A DNA stretch of 64,000 nucleotides from Rotaria socialis. Lineage: Eukaryota > Rotifera > Eurotatoria > Philodinida > Philodinidae. The position numbers and the translations under genes are program-made. Of this stretch, positions 1-10,750 are shown one piece after another. Each line of letters opens with the position of its first letter. Within the stretch, counting starts at the first letter, position 1. The stretch spans positions 27,398 through 91,397 of the forward strand of contig CAJNYU010000139.1 of assembly GCA_905331475.1 (NCBI GenBank), in the 5' to 3' direction. The notes under the pieces were generated by a model. The model saw only the letters and a program-made list of their open reading frames with translations, made no database searches and was not told the origin of the DNA.

Positions 1-3000
1 ATACATCGGACAAAGTGAGGATGCGTTTGTTTCAAATTGACCATCAATTTGTTCAATTGTTCCTAAGAAAGTCATTCATAATTGTTAAACTGATTGTCAA
101 AAAAGAATGTTAGAAACTTACTCGATGAGTAGCCGAGATTGTTTGCATACTGCCTCCTCCTTTCTTCTTACCACCGCCACCTTTGCCTCCTTCCTCTTCG
201 AGAGCATCGGCAAAGAGATGACTCAACAAAACATTCTTCGATTTGGCGAAGAGTTGAGCACTAGAATAAGATCAACATTTTCTAAAGACGAAGATCAACA
301 ACAAACGAGTATACATACACAGTGGTATTAATGGGATCCTTGTTCTTTTCAAGCCATGATGTGGCCGTATAGGCAACAGAGCCTGCATAATGATGAATTT
401 CGAAGTGAGCTTCTGCTTTTCCTTTGGCAGGTTTGGGTTTGCCGAATTGAGAATGTTTACCCAAGTGATTATTGTAAAGTTTTTCAACAAACGTCTTGTC
501 TGATGCCTTTGGTACGATACATTCTTCTTCAAGAATCGAAAGAATACCCATTGGCTAATATTCAAAGATAAGATATTGATATAGAAAACATCGGAGAGAA
601 TGCAATTAACTAACCTTTTCGATCAGTTCAAGACAAGCTTGTAAATCCATACCGAAATCGACGAACACCCAATCAATTTGTTCCTTCTTGTATTCTTCTT
701 GTTCCAAGACGAACATGTGATGATTGAAGAATTGTTGAAGACGTTCGTTTGTGTAATTAATACACAATTGTTCGAATCCATTGAACTAAACGAGTATTCA
801 CAATTTTTCACCCATGATTTCAAACAAAAAATTACTTACGTCGAAAATTTCAAACCCAGCAATATCAAGTACACCAATAAAATATTGACGTTTAGCTTTG
901 ACATCGAGTGTCATATTGGCACGTTCGACTAACCAGCAAAACATGCGAAAGTAGATCTAATAAAGAAGAAATATAGTCAACACGAAAAAAGCAAAGAATT
1001 AGCATTATATTAATCCAGAGAACAAAAATTAAAAACAATATTCTTCATCTATCACATTCGAAATAGTCTTTTTTAGATTTCGAAACAGATGAATAGATCA
1101 CGAAACAAAAATTTCGTTATATTACTCTGATTACTATTATATAGATATAGCAGATTTTCACGTACCGATTTCGAAAGAGCACCGATCGAGTTGACAACTT
1201 GATCTTTATTTTGACCTTTGTTAACATATTCATTACCGACCTAGATAAATGCAAGAAATCGTTATTGAATGACCAAGTAAAGCGTGTTCAAACCTTAATA
1301 CGTGGCTTGAGTAAACCTTTAAGAAGATCAGCTGCTTCAACACCAAGTAAATGGGCCACCTTTTCAACATCTTCAGTGCCATCGGGTTCAGCTTGTTCTT
1401 CACGAGGTCGCTGTTTCCATTGACCATTACCAAAGTGCATAATAGCTGCTGTACATTTGTACAAGTTTTTCTTTTCATCCTATGATTTTGAATAGAAGCG
1501 TGATTTTTTTCAGAGGTTCTCTACCAATAGAAAATACAAACCTTGCTGAAACCGAGAACATCCATAGAGTCATCGGTCAATTTCATTTCTTCAGTATCAT
1601 CAATACCGTCGATGGTTAACATGCCTTGAGCAACGTAGAAATATTTCGAAGCGTCATTACCAATGAGACACTCGCCTACAAATAGATTAACAATTAAATA
1701 GAATCTTCAAATTCGTACTATCGAAACTTACCGTGCATATCGGGGAAGGCATTCGAACACATTTGATAAAAAATGTGGTAATTACGTTCAGCTACAATGA
1801 GAAATATCATAAATAAGCCGATAAAAAACACTAGAAACAAATCTACCTGGTTGCTAGAATAGAAATAAATAACACAATTGATTAAATAGAAAAAATTCTT
1901 TTGATGGCAAGAAATTATACCTGAAAGATGACACGAGATTTTTCAAGTAAATATACTTCAATATCGGCACCAGCAATTTTACCCGTTGGACCAAAGTGAA
2001 TTCGAATAAATTTACCCTAGGAAGGAAGAGAGAGAGAGAGAGACGTTGAAGCATGATTCTAACAAAATTTGAACGCATGCAAATCAAACATTTATGTTTC
2101 ACCAGCACAATCAGATAGTGAATTAAAATACATATAACTAATATGAATTAGAGAGACAATATGCATGCAACCACTACCTACGCAATTTACATGAGCTTCG
2201 ATTACTTACGAATCAGAAGAATCAGTACTTGGAGTCAAGTTGGTATTGTGAAATTGGTGAAGAAAAGGCGTGAATGATTATCAGCAATAATCAGCTGAAG
2301 AGAGATTATATATTGTACAGTCAGTTTCTTCAAACGAAAAATATCCATTTTTCTCTTTTTGCAATGTTTCAGCGAATTTTATCTCTAAGAGGAAAAGATT
2401 CTTGCCAATGACAAATCTTTTTTTCCTTAGATAAATTTCTACGATTATGCAATACATTGAATAAATGGTCTTTTACAATAACAAAAAACATAGTATCCGC
2501 CTTTCATGTCTTTCTTCTAGTGAACGAGAGAGAATAGTGATCTTACGGGCAAAAAACATTAACAAATATAAGAAGATTGCATCAAGAAAACAATATGGAA
2601 TTTCTTTTCGTTTAATCAGATACTTACGAAACGAGAAGAGTTGTTGTTTCGAGTAGTTTTTGCGTTACCATAAGCTTCGAGTACGGGATCTAATTTTAAC
2701 AAAAAATGTGCATGTATAGGAATAAGTTTACAAATGTTTTTTAAATATTTTCTTACTGCAAGACACAATTTGATCTTCGAGTGTCATTGTTTTCTATTTG
2801 GAATACAATGTTGAAATGAAATAAAAATGAAATAAATGATTAGTTACCGCCGCGCCCTCTTCCTTCTTTGTGCCGACAGCAGCGACCAAAGCAAAGTATT
2901 GAATGACCTTCTTGGTGTTTTCTGTTTTTCCAGCACCTGATTCACCGGTAATCAACATGGATTGATTTTCACGATCTAAATAAAATGACATGTGCAGGTC

Positions 3001-4376
3001 AATATTGTACATAATTGTTATACCGATACAATGGTAAACAAAATAAGCATAGGTATTGTTCTCAAAGAATTTGTTTGTTTCGGAACCATGAGGGTTAAGC
3101 TTGACGTCAGTCTGTCAGCTGGAGGCACGCCCATTTCATAAATAGGAAAAGTCAAAGTCGAGTTCGCTAAATGATACTTCAGCCTCGAACTATATTAAAC
3201 ATATTGTTATCGTATTTGGCATCTAACTTTGTCTGGGAATCCCTGGAAAATAATTAACTTCGCTTGCCCGATCTCTATCTAAATAAGCAGCTGTGTTTAT
3301 CATTAATTATTTCAATTGACTACATGTGGACAAAAACCGCATATGGCATTATTCTATCGATTTGTAGTACATTTTGTTATTGTTACTCTTGATTGATACA
3401 TAAATGAGATTATTCAACGGAGCGTCCAATAAGCTATGAATTTGAAACCTTTGTGGTTAGTTTACTTAGATCATACAGAAAAATTGTCACGACATTCCGA
3501 TTTCTCTATATCTTTTTGGACGTCCTATACTCTTCTCATCGACGAAGGAGAATATCATAATTGATGAAACTACATAAATCTTTTCTGTCATGATGGGATC
3601 TAATATATTGTTTCGAAGTCATTTGTAATAATACGCGAAAAATAAAATTCTGATATGTTTAACTTACCGCGAAGCATGTTAGAATAGGCATTGTCAGAAA
3701 TGGCGTACAAATGTGGTGTTACTTCAGTACGTTTTTTGCCACGATACATTAACACTACCTTCATGGTATAAATGGGTAGACGTTTGTATGGATTGATGAC
3801 AACGCAAAATAGACCCGAATAGGTCTAGAAAAATAAAATTTTAGGATATTACCAAAGAAAAACAAGAAAATAGACATACATAAATGAGCCATCGCGAGTA
3901 TCGGTCACGTAAATTGGCCAAGACTGAGGCATCATTCAAATAAGTCAAATCAGCCATATCATCATAACAACAATATTTTGGCGGATTCATTTGTTGCACA
4001 AGGTCTGCTTTCAATGTAACATTCTTCGTAAGAAAAACAAAGTAAAAAAAATAAAAGTTAGAATGGTTAATGAACATATTTGAAAAGAAAATACGAACCT
4101 CTCCTTTAGCTGTTTTCACTACTACTTGATCGCCTTTGACTTCGACGATGTCACCAGCAACAAAAGATTCCTTTGGATCAGGTATCCAACATGCTTTCTT
4201 AGCATCGAACGGTTGAGAACGAAGTTTCAATTTCTCTTCTGTTGGTAAAACTAAATATCTCAAAGCTTCTTTCAACTCTGGATCGTTGGCATCGTAACAC
4301 ATTCTTAAAAGAGAAGGAACAATATAAATTTCTCTCAATAGAATTTAAAAATTTATTCATACGCTTCGGCCGACAT
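1..4376 (-). CDS. Muscle myosin II heavy chain, 5' part (motor domain), partial
   Basis: Conventional striated-muscle-type myosin heavy chain, the actin-based ATPase of thick filaments. Translation starts at the ATG at 4376-4374 (MSAEA), followed at once by a short intron; at least 17 exons can be followed toward position 1, where the gene leaves the window. In order: SH3-like N-terminal domain (about 4313-4100), the motor core, the P-loop GESGAGKT (around 2930), switch I region NNNSSRFGKF split by an intron at 2625/2018, switch II region DIAGFE (around 850), relay region (around 620-800), and a glycine/lysine-rich actin-binding loop 2 ([13 protein letters not shown], about 150-190). The last visible exon (1-52) reads into the HPHFVRC region. 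About 650 residues are visible; tail and coiled coil are outside. All frames join without lesions. Most introns are short, but those at about 2019-2627 and 2977-3667 are 600-700 bp. This is a conserved animal gene. Confidence 0.95.
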
Positions 4377-4540
4377 GATTGTTGTCTTCTTGGTTAATAT
4401 TCAAAAAAAATATAGATATGATGATCTGTTGAAACAGATGTAATTTGTATAGCAGAGATGCCTTGTTGCCTTCAATATAGATGATCGTATGTACCCCGAT
4501 TTCTCTCTACTAAGTGCTTATTTCATTCGTTGACAATGGC

Positions 4541-4547
4541 TTATATA
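4541..4547 (-). promoter_or_regulatory. TATA box of the myosin gene
   Basis: On the minus strand the sequence reads GGGCTATATAAGCC, a strong TATA box about 165 bp upstream of the myosin ATG. Transcription would start near 4510-4515 and give a 5' UTR of about 135 nt. The placement is inferred from the usual 25-30 bp TATA-to-start distance. Confidence 0.6.
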
Positions 4548-6351
4548 GCCCTTTGCATTGGAATAAACAATATAAAAAAACGATTACCAAAAAAGGAGAT
4601 TTATCTATTCGGATTTATTTCCATCTATTCTATTTGTATCTGCTAGCCTGTACGACGAGTAATTTTACGCGTCGTTTTGATGACCTTGCAAGCGCCTTTG
4701 CGGTATAATATGACCAGATGTCGTTGCTCTGCTCGATTAGTCGTAGTATCAATAAGCAACAATGTATCAATTGTCCTTCTTTGCCGCTTAAGACTAATGA
4801 TGTTTCCGATTGATAAGCTTTCGACCAGAATAAAAGAAAGAAGAACAAAAAAAAAACGATTTTCCATCTTGTTGACAAGCCACACAACTTGAGAATGTCA
4901 ACCAAACAAACAAGGGATGTGCCAATGCACTCGTGCACAATTGAATGGTCGTTTCGGCACAAGCACATTTTCATCATGAAATGAGGATGCAGATTATATG
5001 TTGATATTTTTGCAGTTAAGTCGTTTTCTCTCACTTCAATATTATAAAATTCTTTAAATATTTTTTAGTATAATTGTTACCACCGTGTATTCGCCGGTTT
5101 ATATCGTCGACGAGTTTCTCGTTTTGCATAAAGTCAAGACAAATATGACTGCTTGAAATAAGTAACTAACACTATAAAAGAAACTCTCAATCGCCTTGCA
5201 GACCACATCGTTCTAAGTAATTTAAGAACTTCCAATGTCTTTTACTTTTTCACTATTAGCTCATCTATGAAAATCTAGTTTATCGCGAACCCTAACGTTC
5301 ACAACATTTCCGTATAACAGACTCAAAAATATTGATACTGATTAAAATACAAAAAGTTTTTTCATGAAAACAATAATCAAATGTATATTTCTCAATAGGA
5401 AAAACAAATCATACATTAGTCAGATTCCGGTAGACTGATTGTCACTTTACAGAACAACAGTTTGATCCCTGGAAATAGAAAAGAAAAAGAATGCAGATGT
5501 GCCAGCGAATTGATTTGATTCACATATGCATATTGTAAATTTTTTAATTGGATATTCGTCCACATAATCTTAAAATGTCGCTGTTTCACCAAACAAATTG
5601 TTTTTATCAATATATAGGATCATTGACAGAATGTGCGGTAGGAAAAACAATTGTCAGTCTTCTTTCAATAATAAATTAGAAGAGAAAAAACAGTATTTTT
5701 TATTATTACCATTTATCATCAGATGATGATCATACGAAAGCGATCCATGCAATACATGGGTCATTAGTAAGAAATAGAAAAGCGAGAACACAACAGACAT
5801 TTTTATGACATCCATCTCTTTCGTTTCCCATCAATTGTTTCATAATAGATGAATTTGTATGCAATGCAGATTGTATACTGATGATATGTCATAATGATAT
5901 TCTCGATATCGGTACAAAATGGGAACGGTAACTGGAGAACAGAACATTGCTTTGTCATCGGATAGACGTAAAAATCAACACTTACTCTAAGTTGTAAGAA
6001 ATACGTCCTTGAAAAGTTCTTTAAAGCTTATCAAGACATTGTTTACAGGGATATTCTAGGATGATAAATGTAAACAACAACATTTCAAATTCAATACAGA
6101 TGAATCAAGTTGTAGATTCATTAACTATTCTAATAATACTTTCAAGCTGTTGTCGTCGATAATAAATCAAGTTGTTTTTTACTTCCTCTGGCGTAAGTCA
6201 ATTATAAACATTCAAGCTAATGGATGTTATTCGTCTAAGTGATTTCTTTTGCTCTAAGCTCGTTCTTTTTAGCATTTGATCTAAAGTAGATTCATGAATC
6301 GTTTACCGTTCGAAGTCATATTAACTAAATATGCTCTCTCTCTCTCTCTCT
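4548..6351. other. Intergenic region upstream of the myosin gene
   Basis: AT-rich sequence with scattered stops in all frames and no recognisable domain in the short ORFs at 4514-5034 and 5416-5610. A (CT)n tract lies at about 6334-6351. I see no RNA gene or transposon ends. Confidence 0.5.
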
Positions 6352-6495
6352 ATGCTTAATATGTCATTTGATATGCATGATATTGACTCGTATAATACAA
6401 ATAAAGGTATTGATTCAAGTATTATAATTGATCCAGCTTATCGTCGTTCAATATCAATAGATGAATTCAATAGTTATGAAAAATCTATGCAATAA
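6352..6495 (+). CDS. Possible small ORF or terminal exon, unknown
   Basis: A 47-codon open frame (or 44 from the ATG at 6361) runs directly after a (CT)n tract and ends at TAA 6493-6495. The peptide is hydrophilic and acidic and includes IIIDPAYRRSISIDEF, which looks like real coding composition rather than random AT-rich sequence. I do not recognise it. It could be the last exon of an unseen gene, a short 5' leader ORF for the membrane-protein gene 210 bp downstream, or chance. Low certainty. Confidence 0.2.
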   Translation: MLNMSFDMHDIDSYNTNKGIDSSIIIDPAYRRSISIDEFNSYEKSMQ

Positions 6496-6707
6496 AATGA
6501 CGAAAAATCAACAACTTCATTAAACGTCTGACTAATAATTTGAAAAACAAGCTCTCTTCACTCTCTATCCCATGTATTTTTTTCACTAAAGATATGAGCA
6601 GAGATTAACTCGATTTGAAGAGTAGAGGCAGTGAATTAGTATGAATATAATAGGACCCAAATATTATCTATACAATAGCGTAAAGGAAGAATAATAATCA
6701 TACAATT

Positions 6708-7256
6708 ATGATTCTACTATTTATGATAATTTTATTATCGATTCCTGTTCGAATTGTTGGAAGTAATAAAGAAACTATAATTGAAAGTCCATTTTATCTT
6801 CGTGCTCGTATTCATGATTCGCGTACGGTCAATGTTCAATTTGAAATAGCACATGACGGCGACCAACGCGGATGTCAAATGTATAAATTTACGGTTCGAC
6901 ATAAAGATAAAAATCCTTATTCAATGCCGCAGCAAAATTTAACATTTTGGAGGAATTCACTTGAATTAAAACAATTAACGTTTGGTAATTATCGCATATG
7001 TGCTATTATATGTTCAGAATATTTAAAAGCAAACAATTCATATGATAAAATAGTGAAGAAAAAACATTTGTCAAAACCGATCACAGCCTGTGTCACTATT
7101 CGTGTGTATCGTTCGCATTTTCTTATTCTGACACTTTATATATTGGTTTTTATTATTCTTGTTTTATCACAAATCGATTTTTCATTACGTAAACGAAAAC
7201 TTCTTCGAGCACAAATCGATCAAAGCTTCATTGACTTAAAACAAATTTTACGTTAA
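6708..7256 (+). CDS. Single-pass type I membrane protein, copy 1 (short tail)
   Basis: Single-exon gene of 182 residues with a hydrophobic N-terminal signal peptide (about 1-18), an extracellular part of about 115 residues, one membrane segment (about 137-157, SHFLILTLYILVFIILVLSQ) and a basic cytoplasmic stub. The ectodomain has paired cysteines (GCQ, CAIICSEY, ACVT) and a final strand pattern (LKQLTFGNYRICAI) reminiscent of fibronectin type III or immunoglobulin-like folds. It is clearly paralogous to the gene at 9986-10750 (for example SPFYLRARIHDSR is shared), which has a cytoplasmic tail about 70 residues longer. Here the frame ends with TAA where the paralogue continues with Lys-Trp. 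The function is unknown; a receptor-like or adhesion role is inference. Confidence 0.75.
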   Translation: MILLFMIILLSIPVRIVGSNKETIIESPFYLRARIHDSRTVNVQFEIAHDGDQRGCQMYKFTVRHKDKNPYSMPQQNLTFWRNSLELKQLTFGNYRICAIICSEYLKANNSYDKIVKKKHLSKPITACVTIRVYRSHFLILTLYILVFIILVLSQIDFSLRKRKLLRAQIDQSFIDLKQILR

Positions 7257-8194
7257 TACGATAGAACTCGAATACAATCAAATTTTTTTCAGATCTGCGA
7301 TGCATCAATACTGTTATTTCTTGCTGAATACAAACAAGATGAAAACAAATTAGAATAATCAACATTTGTACTTATTTTGAACTTGTTATAATAGACTACT
7401 GCGATATCTATTGGTCTCGATTCTCTCCATTGTTCTAATTTTCTTTATACTTTTAAATTCGTTGTTATGTGTTTACACAATACAAGTGATAGTAGTCCTT
7501 ATTTAAAACAGTTTGTTATTATTTGAGCTCGAATCAGGAATCGCTCGAATAAGGTCGCTTCGTTTTTTTGCCTCCACCAATCAAATAGAGATATCGATTC
7601 AAAGAATTATCTCAGACAACATCGGATTCTATTATTTAGTAGTATCTTTAGTCGTGTGCATTTGTTTAAACATGGTAAATTATACTTGTATGTGAGTGCC
7701 ACGCTAAGCAAATGTTGATATGCACGCGTTGAGTGTGCTTTTTTTGCTCTTGCGTTCTTCTGAAAAATAATTTAAAAAAAAGGAAGAACGACTCCGACTA
7801 GAAAAAGAAAAAAAATGCACGCCGGTGAAACATTGTTACTTTTCTTGACTCGCACTCCCACGTTACTCACATGGTAGCTGGTTCATATGATTGACAATGG
7901 GTTTCCTAACACATTTTATATATATTATTAGTAAAGGAAACGAAATTTAATTTAAAATGTGAAGAGAGCCGTTCGATTTCTTTTCATAATTATACGAGTT
8001 AGTAGAAAATGGAATTGGCAGGTGAGAGAAATAGATAGTTATCTTTTGAATTTGCATCGGTTTATATGTCAGCTTTCCCTCAATACCAGATAGCTCACCC
8101 GTGTTTGCCTGTGACATCAGAGAAAAAGCCATGCGGTAGAAAAGGAATGAAAAATACTTTGCAAACCGAGAGACTAAGTGAAAGAACGACAGTC
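7257..8194. other. Intergenic region with weak inverted ends
   Basis: No convincing gene. ATGTGAGT near 7690 and ACTCACAT near 7865 form a weak inverted pair about 180 bp apart, enclosing a small hairpin (CGTTCTTC / GAAGAACG, about 7752-7790). This could be an old miniature element but is too short to be sure. Confidence 0.3.
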
Positions 8195-8247
8195 GGAATT
8201 TCGCAATCTGAACTTCGGCATCGACTAAATTCAGATTGCGAAATTCC
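8195..8247. repeat. Perfect 18-bp inverted repeat in the acetyltransferase promoter
   Basis: GGAATTTCGCAATCTGAA at 8195-8212 is repeated as its exact reverse complement at 8230-8247, with a 17-nt spacer. It lies about 10 bp upstream of a TATA-like box and about 105 bp before the acetyltransferase ATG. It could act as a dyad for a dimeric regulator or form a cruciform; it could also be a tiny element remnant. Confidence 0.85.
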
Positions 8248-8257
8248 ATGGTATCGA

Positions 8258-8265
8258 TATAAATA
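8258..8265 (+). promoter_or_regulatory. TATA-like box upstream of the acetyltransferase
   Basis: TATAAATA lies 87 bp before the ATG at 8352 and just downstream of the perfect inverted repeat. The predicted transcription start is near 8290. Confidence 0.45.
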
Positions 8266-8351
8266 ACGTGTTTCGATAGTCAGTGACTCTTATTTCTATC
8301 GTTCCTATTGTATGTCTTCTATAGCTTTTTTTTTAATTAGAGTATCAAAAT

Positions 8352-9356
8352 ATGACATTAAACAGGGATGTAGATACGTCGTCGGTTGTTTATCGTTCTA
8401 TTAAAAAACATGAGCAAAAGCAAGTCCTCGATTTATTATATTCAATTTTCCCCTGTAATCCAGATGATTTCGAACGTTCTTACACTGCTGAAGCATCGCC
8501 AGACTATCAAGAAGGTGATACGTTAGGTGCTTGGCACAACGAAAGATTGGTGAGTACAGCGCATATTCGACGTCTTAGAATTCAATCGTCGGAGGATGAT
8601 AACGAATATTTGTGTGGGTTTATTTCCAATGTTGCTACTGCAGAAGAATATCGAAAACGAGGCTTTTCTCGGCATCTTCTTCGGTTATTGATTGAAAAGA
8701 TGGAACAAAGTAGCGAATTTGATCTATCAATGTTGGGTACTGATGTGCATAATCATTATTCTGCGCTTGGTTGGGAACAAATATCTATACCAATGATAGT
8801 AACTATCGAATGGAACGATTTAAATTCTATTGACAATAACAATATCAAGTGGTGTTCGGCAGCTGAAGTATTATCAACTGATCGAGATTTACTATTTAAA
8901 ATACATTCAAACACTTCGCGTAAGTATCAGTATAGTCGAACAAATGGTACTATGTTCACACATTGGGCTGGCTGGGATTGGCAACACAATGAAGCTATTG
9001 TGCACATTTGTCATGACGCCGAGCCAGGCTATGTGGTAATTAGCAAACCGAATAATATCGATGATATTTGTGTGTATGAATGGCGAGCACCAAATATTGA
9101 TGTTGAACGAAAAGTGTTGAAAGCCGCAGCTGAAAAGATTTTACAGCGACATCAGACAAATATTATTCGCTTTCATGGTCTACCTCAATATATTGGTATC
9201 GATGAGTTGAACCAGTGGGCTGCTAACTCGATAAAAATCGAGAAGAAAGGCGATATGATGATACGTAACATCCGTCTTTCGAATGACAAACTTGAAAACA
9301 TCAAAGCAGCTTATTCCGATGGTACTGCATCATGTTGGTTAGCTGACTTTTTTTAG
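8352..9356 (+). CDS. GNAT-family N-acetyltransferase
   Basis: Intronless 334-residue protein. The N-terminal half carries a GNAT fold: residues about 17-150 include a conserved strand (CGFISNVATAEEYRKRGFSR) in which RKRGFSRHLL matches the acetyl-CoA pyrophosphate-binding motif (R/Q-x-x-G-x-G/A type), followed by a helix and a late YSALGWE motif typical of the family. The C-terminal half (about 160-334) is a second domain of the kind seen in bacterial enhanced-intracellular-survival/Acetyltransf_9-like proteins. It would transfer an acetyl group from acetyl-CoA to an amine; the substrate is unknown and it is probably cytosolic (no signal peptide). It sits between two paralogous membrane-protein genes. 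The lack of introns and the bacterial-like architecture suggest horizontal acquisition, which I could not test. Confidence 0.8.
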   Translation: MTLNRDVDTSSVVYRSIKKHEQKQVLDLLYSIFPCNPDDFERSYTAEASPDYQEGDTLGAWHNERLVSTAHIRRLRIQSSEDDNEYLCGFISNVATAEEYRKRGFSRHLLRLLIEKMEQSSEFDLSMLGTDVHNHYSALGWEQISIPMIVTIEWNDLNSIDNNNIKWCSAAEVLSTDRDLLFKIHSNTSRKYQYSRTNGTMFTHWAGWDWQHNEAIVHICHDAEPGYVVISKPNNIDDICVYEWRAPNIDVERKVLKAAAEKILQRHQTNIIRFHGLPQYIGIDELNQWAANSIKIEKKGDMMIRNIRLSNDKLENIKAAYSDGTASCWLADFF

Positions 9357-9985
9357 TCACACGTTATTCTTTTGTGAAATTTTCCATAAAAGTCGATTGA
9401 ATAAATTTGTATGATGGAGATAGAAATTGATATTAATCTATGCAAATAGTCGATAATGAGATGTTTGATGCTGCTGCCTATTTGCAAAAAAGAATTTCTC
9501 ATGATTTTATATGAACTGAGTTTTCCCTTCTCTATAAGAAAACTCAAAGAATGCTCTCGATTAATTCCACATCCTTCAGCGATGATTGTTCAGTTTAACT
9601 ATTTTGTGAATTACTTTTAATTAGTTCGACCTACGATAAAAAAATTTTGTATAATAAGTGTGGTGTGAGTTTTTTCTAATGTTATGATGGTCACGAAAAA
9701 GCCGTTGTATTCTTCTGAAAGATTTATCAGCTCACTATCAATCGGCGAAATTACGATTAATTCTTGGTCAACTTTCAAAAGAGACGTATTTATCTTAATT
9801 CTATGTTCTTTATATGTTATTACAAGAAAACGTATGAATAAACAAAGCGTTGATCTCAATAAGGAAAAGCATTGTAGCAGAATGTGCATTCTTGCATGTT
9901 ATATTATCATAAGAAAAAAAGCATTTATTACTTGTGTATATATGTATAAGGATGTAGCATAACAAGGCAGAATAACACAATTATC
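9357..9985. other. Intergenic region
   Basis: Contains overlapping short ORFs on both strands (9617-9962) without recognisable domains. It serves as the upstream region of the second membrane-protein gene. A TATA-like stretch (GTATATATGTATAAGG, about 9938-9953) lies about 40 bp before that ATG. Confidence 0.35.
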
Positions 9986-10750
9986 ATGAATCTATTATTT
10001 AGTCTTTGTTTATTGTCAGTTCCTATTGGAATATTTGCAAATAATACAGAAACTGAAGTTCTAAGTCCATTCTATCTTCGTGCTCGTATTCATGATTCGC
10101 GTACGGCCAATGTTCAATTTGAAATAGCGCAAAACAATAATCAACGGGAATGTCAAACCTATGAATTTACTATACGTCATAACGGTAAAAATTCTCATTC
10201 GATGCCTCAACAAAATTTAACATTTTGGAGAAATTCACTTGAATTAAGGCAATTAACTGCTGGCAAATATAATGTTTGTGTTATTATATGTTCAGAATAT
10301 TTAAAATCAAATAATTCATATGATGAAATATTGAAGAAAAACGAATCTCTAGAACCTATAACAGCTTGTGTTACTATTCATGTCTATCGTTCGCATTTTC
10401 TTTTTCTTACACTTTATATATTGGTTTTTATTATTCTTGTTTTTTCACAAATTACTTTTACATTACGTAAGCGAAAATTTCAAGCTCGAATTAAACATGG
10501 TCTGACTGAATTTGAACATATTTTACATAAATGGCACGCAGCGCAAGAGCATATGACTTCTACTGTTCGACGACATTCATCTTCTACTTTCCATGATCTG
10601 CTTATACAACCAGCTTCGTCTATTGAACATTCGATTGCATCATTGCTTCATCTGACAGCTGAAGAACATCAACTACCACATCCTACTGTCGTTCCTTTTG
10701 AAAATTCAAATGATCTTCAAGAACAACCGAAAACATTTGAAACAGAATAA
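9986..10750 (+). CDS. Single-pass type I membrane protein, copy 2 (long tail)
   Basis: Single-exon gene of 254 residues, paralogue of the gene at 6708. Signal peptide (about 1-18), a cysteine-containing ectodomain with the same SPFYLRARIHDSR opening and the same CVIICSEYLKSNNSYDE block, a membrane segment (about 137-157) and a basic juxtamembrane stretch. Unlike copy 1 it continues into a cytoplasmic tail of about 90 residues rich in His, Ser, Thr and Glu. The ectodomain and membrane segment are more alike than the 5' and 3' flanks, as expected for a tandem duplicate that diverged at its tail. No catalytic motif; a receptor-like or adhesion role is inferred only from topology. Confidence 0.78.
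   Translation: MNLLFSLCLLSVPIGIFANNTETEVLSPFYLRARIHDSRTANVQFEIAQNNNQRECQTYEFTIRHNGKNSHSMPQQNLTFWRNSLELRQLTAGKYNVCVIICSEYLKSNNSYDEILKKNESLEPITACVTIHVYRSHFLFLTLYILVFIILVFSQITFTLRKRKFQARIKHGLTEFEHILHKWHAAQEHMTSTVRRHSSSTFHDLLIQPASSIEHSIASLLHLTAEEHQLPHPTVVPFENSNDLQEQPKTFETE

Noticed and set aside
2215-2262. Possible alternative (mutually exclusive) myosin exon inside the 600-bp intron, ending in a GTAAGT-like donor
   Set aside because: The reading resembles the end of the neighbouring exon only over about 10 codons and lacks the conserved residues; probably chance or a long-dead exon.
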